A DNA stretch of 64,000 bases from NCBI RefSeq assembly GCF_013450295.1, contig NZ_SKBR01000001.1, positions 1,996,501-2,060,500 of the forward strand. Reading direction: 5' to 3'. Below the pieces are notes generated by a model, which did no database searches, was not told where the DNA came from, and saw only the letters and a program-made list of their open reading frames with translations. The position numbers and the translations under genes are program-made. The stretch comes from Streptomyces sp. AJS327 (lineage in GTDB: Bacteria > Actinomycetota > Actinomycetes > Streptomycetales > Streptomycetaceae). This document shows, piece after piece, positions 58,448-64,000 of this stretch (its first letter is position 1; each line of letters opens with the position of its first letter).

Positions 58448-59929
58448 GTGGTTGATCTCAGCTCCGACCGCCTCCCCGTCGCCGTGATCGGAGCCGGTCC
58501 CGTCGGATTGGCCGCCGCCGCGCACCTGGCCGAACGCGGCGTCCCCTTCGTCGTCGTGGAGGCGGGGGACACCGCCGCGGCGGCCGTGCGGGAGTGGTCC
58601 CACATCCAGCTCTTCAGCCCCTGGGAGTTCAACACCGACCCCGCCGCGCGTCGTCTGCTCGCGGCCGACGGCTGGGAGGAGCCGGAGCCCTCGGCCCTGC
58701 CCACCGGTGGTGAGCTCGTCAAGCGGTACCTCCAGCCGCTGGCCGAACTCCCCGCGCTGGCCCCGCACATTCGCTACGGCGCCGCGGTCACCGCCGTCAG
58801 CAGGCTGGGCATCGACCGGCTGCGCACCGCGGGCCGGGAGGAGGCCCCCTTCGTCCTGCGCCTGGCCGACGGTGAGGAGGTGCTGGCCCGCGCCGTCATC
58901 GACGCCTCCGGTACCTGGCGGCAGCCCAACCCCGTCGGCGCCAACGGCCTGCCCGCCCACGGTGAGGAGGACGCCGGCGCCTGGATCAACCACGGCCTGC
59001 CCGACGTCCTCGGCGCCGACCGGGAGCGGCACGCCGGCCGTCACACCGTCGTGGTCGGTGCCGGGCACTCGGCGGCCAACACCCTGCTCGCCCTGGCCGA
59101 ACTGGCCGACACCGCGCCGGGCACCACGGTCACCTGGGCGATCCGCGGCGCCGACCCGGCCGCCAGCTTCGGTGGCGGCGGCGATGACGAACTGCCCGCG
59201 CGCGGCGCCATCGGCTCCGGACTGAAGATGCTCGTGGAGACCGGCCGGGTGACGCTCGCCGCCAACTTCCGTACGCGGGCGGTCCGTCGGCTGGGCGACG
59301 ACCCCACGCGCGACCAGGTCGAGCTGGTCTCCCGGAACCTGGACGGCACCGAGCACACCCTCACCGCCGACCGGGTCGTGGCCGCCACCGGGTTCCGGCC
59401 CGACCACCGCGTCACCGAGGAACTGCGCCTCGAACTCGACCCGATCATGTCGGCGCCCCGCGCTCTCGCCCCGCTCATCGACCCCAACATGCACTCCTGC
59501 GGCACCGTCACCCCGCACGGCTACCGCGAGCTGGGCCACCCCGAGCCGGGCTACTACGCCGTGGGCATGAAGAGCTACGGCCGCGCCCCCACCTTCCTCG
59601 CGCTCACCGGCTACGAGCAGGTGCGCTCCATCGCCGCCGCGCTCGCGGGCGACATGGAGGCCGCCCACTCCGTCGAGCTGCGGCTGCCGGAGACCGGGGT
59701 GTGCTCGGCGACCTCCGGAGGTGAGGCGCTCGCGCTCCGCCTGGGGCTGACCCGGGAGCAGCACGAACAGCTCCTGCACGCCACGGCCAAGCACCTGGGC
59801 ACCTCGGCCTCGGCCTCGGACGCGGTGCTCTCCGCGGCCACGGAGCTGGGCGTCGACCACACCGCCGCCCTCCAACTGGCCGCCTACGCCGCTGAGATGT
59901 TCGACTCGCCCGGCGCGGCCACCTGCTGA
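58448..59929 (+). CDS. ArsO-like FAD/NADPH flavin monooxygenase
   Basis: About 493 residues. FAD Rossmann motif VAVIGAGPVGLAAAAHLAER at the N-terminus, VREWSHIQLFSPWEFN, second nucleotide motif TVVVGAGHSAANTLLAL, and ATGFRPD. Related to the flavoproteins (ArsO) found in streptomycete arsenic-resistance operons; a role in oxidising a trivalent (organo)arsenical is inferred. GTG 58448 has AAAGGA before it. The frame is open upstream to ATG 58280 (AGGAGAG site), which would add 56 residues containing RVSSCCAPSDA, a vicinal Cys pair. Confidence 0.85.
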   Translation: MVDLSSDRLPVAVIGAGPVGLAAAAHLAERGVPFVVVEAGDTAAAAVREWSHIQLFSPWEFNTDPAARRLLAADGWEEPEPSALPTGGELVKRYLQPLAELPALAPHIRYGAAVTAVSRLGIDRLRTAGREEAPFVLRLADGEEVLARAVIDASGTWRQPNPVGANGLPAHGEEDAGAWINHGLPDVLGADRERHAGRHTVVVGAGHSAANTLLALAELADTAPGTTVTWAIRGADPAASFGGGGDDELPARGAIGSGLKMLVETGRVTLAANFRTRAVRRLGDDPTRDQVELVSRNLDGTEHTLTADRVVAATGFRPDHRVTEELRLELDPIMSAPRALAPLIDPNMHSCGTVTPHGYRELGHPEPGYYAVGMKSYGRAPTFLALTGYEQVRSIAAALAGDMEAAHSVELRLPETGVCSATSGGEALALRLGLTREQHEQLLHATAKHLGTSASASDAVLSAATELGVDHTAALQLAAYAAEMFDSPGAATC

Positions 59930-59950
59930 ACCAGCACGCCGCGCCCACGT

Positions 59951-59986
59951 GGCCGTGCCCCTCTCCGGGCGGGGAGGGGCACGGCC
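59951..59986. terminator. Strong bidirectional terminator
   Basis: GGCCGTGCCCCTCTCC pairs with GGGGAGGGGCACGGCC (16 pairs with one G-U wobble) around a GGGC loop, between the convergent flavoprotein and SDR genes. Confidence 0.85.
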
Positions 59987-60032
59987 CGGAACCAGCGGTT
60001 ACCGCGACCAGCCAGTCACCGTGGTGAGTGGA

Positions 60033-60809
60033 TCAGCTGGTGCGGTGGACCTTGTGCTGGGCGGCCTGGGCCCGGGGGCGGACGACCAGGAGGTCGATGT
60101 TCACGTGGGGCGGGCGGGTCGCGGCCCAGCTCACCACGTCGGCGACGTCCTCGGCGACCAGGGGCTCCGCGACGCCCGCGTAGACCGCGTCGGCCCGGTC
60201 CGTGTCCCCGCGGTAGCGGTTCAGCGAGAACTCCTCGGTGCGGACCATCCCCGGAGCGACCTCGACCACCCGCAGCTCCTCACCGCACACCTCCAGCCGC
60301 AGCGTCTCGGCCAGTACGTGGGCACCGTGCTTGGCGGCGCTGTAGCCGCCCCCTCCCTCGTAGCAGGTGAATGAGGCGGTGGACGAGACGACGACCACGA
60401 CGCCGTCGCCCGAGGCCCGCAGGCTCGGCAGCAGGGCCTGGGTCACCTGGAGGGCGCCGACCACGTTCACCTCGTACATGGCCCGCCAGTCGCCGGGGTC
60501 GGCGTGCTCGACGGGTTCCGTCCCGTACGCTCCGCCCGCGTTGTTGACCAGCACGTCACAGACCGGCACCCGCGCGGCGAAGGCGCGGACGGCGTCCCGG
60601 TCGGTGACGTCCAGTGGGACCACCCGCACCGTCCCGCCCTCGTCCCGGATCTCCCGGGCGACGGCGTCGAGCCGGTCGGCGCGCCGGGCGGTCAGGACGA
60701 CCTCGAACCCCTCGCGGGCCAGCGTGCGCGCCGTCGCGGCGCCGATCCCGCTGCTGGCTCCCGTGATGACGGCCGTCCGCGCGCGCTGACCCGTTTCGGC
60801 GGTACGCAT
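60033..60809 (-). CDS. Short-chain dehydrogenase/reductase (candidate arsonoacetaldehyde reductase)
   Basis: 258-residue classical SDR. Cofactor loop AVITGASSGIGAATARTLA (TGxxxGxG), with TARRADRLDA after beta-2 suggesting NADP(H); NNAGG, catalytic Ser in VVSSTASF and YSAAKHG. Resembles YdfG-type reductases acting on small hydroxy acids or semialdehydes. Because the pathway needs an aldehyde reduction after decarboxylation and no other candidate is visible, I assign it tentatively. ATG at 60807-60809. Its promoter region contains an ArsR operator candidate shared with ArsR-3. Confidence 0.88.
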   Translation of the reverse strand: MRTAETGQRARTAVITGASSGIGAATARTLAREGFEVVLTARRADRLDAVAREIRDEGGTVRVVPLDVTDRDAVRAFAARVPVCDVLVNNAGGAYGTEPVEHADPGDWRAMYEVNVVGALQVTQALLPSLRASGDGVVVVVSSTASFTCYEGGGGYSAAKHGAHVLAETLRLEVCGEELRVVEVAPGMVRTEEFSLNRYRGDTDRADAVYAGVAEPLVAEDVADVVSWAATRPPHVNIDLLVVRPRAQAAQHKVHRTS

Positions 60810-60833
60810 GCCTGGCACGCCCCCTCGATTGAA

Positions 60834-60849
60834 TAGACGTACATCGAAT
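60834..60849. promoter_or_regulatory. Candidate ArsR operator, SDR side
   Basis: TAGACGTACATCGAAT, part of the 22-bp imperfect dyad ATTnnATnnACGTnnATnnAAT at 60828-60849, immediately upstream of the SDR gene. It is a direct repeat of the 60887-60902 element, 53 bp away (about five helical turns). Confidence 0.5.
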
Positions 60850-60858
60850 CGATCGATC

Positions 60859-60887
60859 TTGGCAGGAGGTGAAACCGGTGTCAACAT
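60859..60887 (+). promoter_or_regulatory. Leaderless promoter of ArsR-3
   Basis: TTGGCA (60859-60864), 17 bp, CAACAT (60882-60887), then the ATG six bases later: identical hexamers and spacings to the ArsR-2 promoter. An AGGAGG-like string inside the spacer (60864-60870) is too far from the ATG to be its ribosome site. Confidence 0.6.
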
Positions 60888-60902
60888 TGACGTATGTCGA
60901 AC
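60887..60902. promoter_or_regulatory. Candidate ArsR operator over the ArsR-3 start
   Basis: TTGACGTATGTCGAAC covers the predicted transcription and translation start of ArsR-3, a position expected for autorepression. Matches 60834-60849 at T-x-GACGTA-xx-TCGAA. Confidence 0.5.
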
Positions 60903-61247
60903 CTAGCGCACCACGTGTCCACCACCTCGGCCGCGCCGTGCTGCCCCTCCCTCACCGAGCGGGAGCTGACCGACGAGGAGGCCGAGGTCACCGCAGCCAT
61001 GTTCAAGGCGCTGGGAGACCCGGTGCGGCTGCGGCTCTTCTCCAAGGTCGCCTCCCACCCCGACCGGGAGGCCTGTGTCTGCGACATCGCCGACGTCGGG
61101 GTGTCCCAGCCCACGGTCAGCCACCACCTCAAGAAGCTCCGCGAGGCGGGCCTGCTCCTCTCCGAACGACGCGGTACCTGGGTGTACTACCGGGTCGCCC
61201 CCTCAGTGCTCGCCGCGCTCTCCGGCCTCCTCACCACCCCGGGCTGA
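60894..61247 (+). CDS. ArsR-family arsenic-responsive repressor (ArsR-3)
   Basis: 117 residues. Core VTAAMFKALGDPVRLRLFSK, sensor helix EACVCDIADVGVSQPTVSHH with CVC, and ERRGTWVYYRVAPSVLAAL. N-terminal vicinal Cys pair in SAAPCCPSL parallels ArsR-2 and may form a three- or four-thiol As(III) site. Closest relative in the window is ArsR-2. Leaderless ATG 60894. Divergent from the SDR gene and probably its repressor. Confidence 0.92.
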   Translation: MSNLAHHVSTTSAAPCCPSLTERELTDEEAEVTAAMFKALGDPVRLRLFSKVASHPDREACVCDIADVGVSQPTVSHHLKKLREAGLLLSERRGTWVYYRVAPSVLAALSGLLTTPG

Positions 61248-61305
61248 CCCGCCGTCGACAGTCCTCGCGCCGGGCCGGTCCGCCACGTCGCGAAGCCCCC
61301 GCGGC

Positions 61306-61665
61306 TCAGTGGAACTCGTGAACCAGCTGGATCCGGCCAACGATGTGGGCGTTGAACTCGTCAAGCTCCTCGGCCGGTACCCACAGCTCCAGGATCGTCT
61401 GTCCGCCCGCCCGCTGGACCGGATACCTGCGCAGGAACTCGGACTCGGCTTCGAACCGGGTGACGAACCCGGCGCCGTCATGCTTGACGTTCCAGTCCCG
61501 CGCGATCCTGACGGCGTACTCCTCGTTGAGTACCGGGTAGAAGATCGGCTGCTCGGGGAGGCGGGGCGGCCAGGCGAGCCAGTCCAGCTCCCGCACCAGC
61601 TCCAGCTCCCTGGGGCCGGTGGGACGCCACAGGGTCGTCGTTGCCTGCTGGCTACTCACGGACAT
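61306..61665 (-). CDS. Conserved protein of the 'ADP-ribosylation/crystallin J1' annotated type
   Basis: 119 residues starting MSVSSQQATTTLWRPTGPRE, with LAWPPRLPEQPIFYPVLNEE and ARDWNVKHDGAGFVTRFEAE, ending in EFNAHIVGRIQLVHEF. This pattern is common in Streptomyces, where databases often call it ADP-ribosylation/crystallin J1; no function is established and I see no catalytic motif. It probably marks the right edge of the arsenic cluster. ATG at 61663-61665. Confidence 0.85.
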   Translation of the reverse strand: MSVSSQQATTTLWRPTGPRELELVRELDWLAWPPRLPEQPIFYPVLNEEYAVRIARDWNVKHDGAGFVTRFEAESEFLRRYPVQRAGGQTILELWVPAEELDEFNAHIVGRIQLVHEFH

Positions 61666-62224
61666 CGCTCTCCTGACGAGGCAACCGCCGACGCGGCTGG
61701 CCGGTGGTCCGACGGTATCGACAGCCCGAGTACGGCGGCCACCGAGTTCCGAGCGTCGCCCGGTCTACCGGCGTTCCGCCCGGTGGAGCCGGGACCAGGT
61801 CTGGCCGACCGCCGTTGTGCACGCGGTCCGGAAAGCGCCGTCGCCGTCGCCGTGATCCTCGTATGTCCTTGCCGACTCGCCAGCTGAACGACGGATTACA
61901 GATGGTCCCCCCTGCCGGCTGGTTCCGGGGGACGTGTCCCGCCACCGTCCTCGCCGTCCCGCTCGAGGTTCTCCCGTCGGAGGACTGGTCGTTGGGGATC
62001 AGGAGCACTCCGGCGACCAGTTCTGGGCGCTCGACTGCGAGCCAGTCCTCACCCGTGCGGTCGCCGTTCGGCCCCAACGCCTCGGAGGAGTACACCGTTT
62101 GGCAAGCCAGAGCCGCGCGCTCCCTGTCGACCGCGCGGGCGTCCACTCCGGGGCCGGACCGCCCCGTACCGTGGGGACGTGGGGGCTGGCATGATGGCGT
62201 TCATGACCGCGTACCGAAAGGCAG
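61666..62224. other. Intergenic region, nothing recognised
   Basis: 559 bp between two divergent genes. Open frames on either strand (for example 61652-62146 minus) lack domains and ribosome sites. It may contain a decayed gene, but I cannot identify one. Confidence 0.35.
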
Positions 62225-62692
62225 ATGCCGCGTAGCCGGCCTGGCGCCCTGCGCGTCGAACAGCACGGGCCCCGCGTCTGGGAGTGCCCGCCGCCGGATC
62301 GGATCCACGGGCTGTCCGCCCGTACCAGCCTCGCGATACACCGGGTGGAGAGGCTGTCAGCCGACTGTGACGTCTACCCCGGTGTCACGGACCGCGCGCT
62401 GCGGCGTTACCGGGCGTTTCTCGAACCACCCGGACGTCGGCCTCGCTATCCGCGGGACGCGGAGTGCTCCTGCCGTGGCTGTTCCTTGGACGACGTGCGG
62501 TATGCCCGGGACGTGCTCGAACTGGTCGTCGGGCGGCTGCCTGTTCGGGCCCGTGCCGAGCTGGAGCGCCGCGTGGCCGCTCTGGACGCCCTGTACCTCG
62601 GACGCACCCTTCCCGACCCGTTCGCCGACCGCCAGTGGCGTTCTGACCTCTGGTGGCGCCGTCGGCTCGCGGGCGGCGGGGAGGCCGGGTGA
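62225..62692 (+). CDS. Hypothetical protein with CxCxxC motif
   Basis: 155 residues. Not a family I can name. Visible features: a central cysteine cluster AECSCRGCSLDD (possible metal site), followed by a long helix DVRYARDVLELVVGRLPVRARAELERRVAALDALYL and a C-terminal LPDPFADRQWRSDLWWRRRL. The helical/Trp-rich end looks like a genuine folded protein, and codon usage fits a real gene. ATG 62225 has AAAGG close by. Confidence 0.6.
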   Translation: MPRSRPGALRVEQHGPRVWECPPPDRIHGLSARTSLAIHRVERLSADCDVYPGVTDRALRRYRAFLEPPGRRPRYPRDAECSCRGCSLDDVRYARDVLELVVGRLPVRARAELERRVAALDALYLGRTLPDPFADRQWRSDLWWRRRLAGGGEAG

Positions 62693-62943
62693 CGACCCGG
62701 GATCCGCCGTGGCGGCGGGGACGGAGACGACCGGCGACGGCGGAGCGTCTCACCGGGCCGGGAGGGGGGTGCGGCTCCGCGCCCCGGTGCCGCACCACGG
62801 GCGGTGGCTGAACTCCTCGGTCCGCTGGCCGTGTTCCGGGCCGCGCCGCCCGGGGCGAGGGCCAGGGGCGGAGGGGGTGCGCGGACAGGGGCCACCTCGC
62901 GCGGTACCGGTGCGGGAGCGCCCCCACCGGTACCGCGCGGGGG

Positions 62944-63981
62944 TCAGCCCGCGACGCCGGCCTGGGCCTCGGCGGCCGCCCGGTACAGACGGCGCAGCCG
63001 CACCACGCCGAGGTCGTGCTGGTACAGGTTCTCGTGCTGGTCCGCGTCCGCGGGCATCGCTTCCAGCATCACCCGGTCCTGCTCAAGCACCTCCCAGTGG
63101 CGCCGCTCGATGAGCGTCTTGTAGAGGAAGCGCCAGGTGTCCCGCTGCCACCCGGTGACCTTCCGGTAGCGCCAGAAGAAGACACCGCACCGTCTCTCGT
63201 CGACTGGGCAGACCATGCCGACGATGCCGAACGGTCCCCCGGGGCCGGCCGACGGCGGGTACGGGATCGACAGGTCGACCCAGTCGACGCCGGTCCGGCA
63301 CAGTTCGACCCAGTCGAAGTTGACGCCGCGCTGGTCCGTCTTCTCGAAGAAGTAGCCACGGTCGGTCTCCCGGATGCGGAACCTGGCCGTCGTGTCACCG
63401 TCGTGCATGGAGTGCGACTCGTGGTGCAGGAAGGCGCCGTGCATCGGATCGAGGAGGTTCTCGACGGCGTAGCGCCACGGCACGTTCCACTCCGCGTAGC
63501 AGAGGATCGCTTCCGTCCCGGAGTCGGTGAGCGGCTCGGGGAGCGTCAACTCGACTGGTTCCGGGTGCTGTTCGTCGCCGAAGTAGGCGAGGACCGCGCC
63601 GCTCACCTCGCGGACGGGCAGCGACCTGACGAGCTTCTTGCCCTCCAGGTTGCAGCCGGGCAGGCCGGGCACCGAGGAGACGGTGCCGTCGCCCTCGACC
63701 TCGACACCGTGGTACCAGCAGGCCACCCGGTCGCCGAGGTGCCTGCCGAGCGACAGGGGCGCCCCCCGGTGCGGGCAGCGGTCCGCGAGCATCGACAGGG
63801 TGCCGTCGGAGCGGCGGAACAGGAGCCACCGCTCGCCGAGCGCGGTGACCTCGCGCATCGCGCCGGGCGCGACGAACGAGGACGGTACGACCGGGTGCCA
63901 CTGGTCGCGCAGGCCCGTCGCGTAGATGTGGTCGGCGGAGGAACCGGCCGCCGGGCTGGTCGGGGTCGTCGGGTTGGTCAT
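62944..63981 (-). CDS. Rieske-type aromatic ring/O-demethylase-like oxygenase
   Basis: About 345 residues. N-terminal Rieske [2Fe-2S] domain: C-x-H in DRCPHRGAPLSLG and C-x2-H in VACWYHGVEVEGDG. Catalytic domain with mononuclear iron ligands in ENLLDPMHGAFLHHES (Asn/Asp/His/His). Resembles vanillate O-demethylase/phthalate dioxygenase large subunits, which need a separate reductase; none is in the window. ATG 63981 chosen (GGGAG ten bases before); GTG 63990 is possible. It may or may not belong to the arsenic cluster. Confidence 0.88.
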   Translation of the reverse strand: MTNPTTPTSPAAGSSADHIYATGLRDQWHPVVPSSFVAPGAMREVTALGERWLLFRRSDGTLSMLADRCPHRGAPLSLGRHLGDRVACWYHGVEVEGDGTVSSVPGLPGCNLEGKKLVRSLPVREVSGAVLAYFGDEQHPEPVELTLPEPLTDSGTEAILCYAEWNVPWRYAVENLLDPMHGAFLHHESHSMHDGDTTARFRIRETDRGYFFEKTDQRGVNFDWVELCRTGVDWVDLSIPYPPSAGPGGPFGIVGMVCPVDERRCGVFFWRYRKVTGWQRDTWRFLYKTLIERRHWEVLEQDRVMLEAMPADADQHENLYQHDLGVVRLRRLYRAAAEAQAGVAG

Positions 63982-64000
63982 CGGGGTCACGCTCCCAGTC

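Noticed and set aside
61704..63113. A 469-codon plus-strand frame across the right-hand region
   Set aside because: Overlaps the hypothetical gene at 62225 and the Rieske gene; Ser/Pro/Arg-rich with no domain, ribosome site or conservation I recognise.

Overview
The window is chromosomal DNA from a Streptomyces or very close relative. GC content is very high, third codon positions are almost always G or C, GTG starts are common, and the order metK-priA-fmt-rsmB-rpe, then the riboflavin and his genes, is the usual Streptomyces order.

Region 1 (1-27.9 kb) is conserved core. It runs: metK (5' end cut off by the window edge), a helicase-motif-less priA, fmt, rsmB, rpe, a SorC-type regulator, an AlkB-like dioxygenase, a Tat-exported TagC/baseplate-like protein, guaB1, a DCC-motif protein, DUF952, an MFS protein, then an FMN riboswitch controlling ribD-ribE-ribM-ribBA-ribH. 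After that come hisE-hisG, a small PH-domain membrane protein, an EccA-like TPR/AAA+ ATPase, a uridine-kinase-like P-loop protein and a Tat-secreted C39-like peptidase.

Region 2 (27.9-33.5 kb) is accessory and gene-poor: a SAM methyltransferase, a three-repeat type I-E-like CRISPR remnant that abuts a DUF5753 gene lacking its N-terminal half, and a divergent MFS/AraC pair. No cas genes are visible.

Region 3 (33.5-61.3 kb) is an arseno-organic natural-product gene cluster of the kind described for bisenarsan in S. lividans/S. coelicolor. The diagnostic trio is an EPSP-synthase homologue (40475-41797), a GpmI-type phosphoglycerate-mutase homologue translationally coupled to it (38943-40478) and a phosphonopyruvate-decarboxylase homologue (48128-49231). 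The inferred route is arsenate + PEP -> arsenoenolpyruvate -> arsonopyruvate -> arsonoacetaldehyde, then reduction, perhaps by the SDR at 60033-60809, to 2-hydroxyethylarsonate. A highly reducing type I PKS without thioesterase (51125-57784) and a KAS III-like protein with an altered active site (50057-51097) would build and attach an acyl chain. Supporting genes are a PstS / fused PstC-PstA / PstB uptake system, a Tat-exported molybdopterin oxidoreductase, a CTP-synthase-like amidotransferase without the catalytic His, a DedA protein, an MFS exporter, a flavin monooxygenase and five ArsR-family regulators. Two of the ArsR genes share an identical leaderless promoter layout, and a recurring motif T(T/A)GAC-N5-TC(G)A ties at least four promoters into one putative arsenic regulon. 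No ArsB/ACR3 permease or ArsC reductase is visible.

Region 4 (61.3-64 kb) holds a small conserved protein often labelled ADP-ribosylation/crystallin J1, an unrecognised Cys-containing protein, and a Rieske oxygenase near the right edge. Whether the Rieske gene belongs to the arsenic cluster cannot be told from the sequence.
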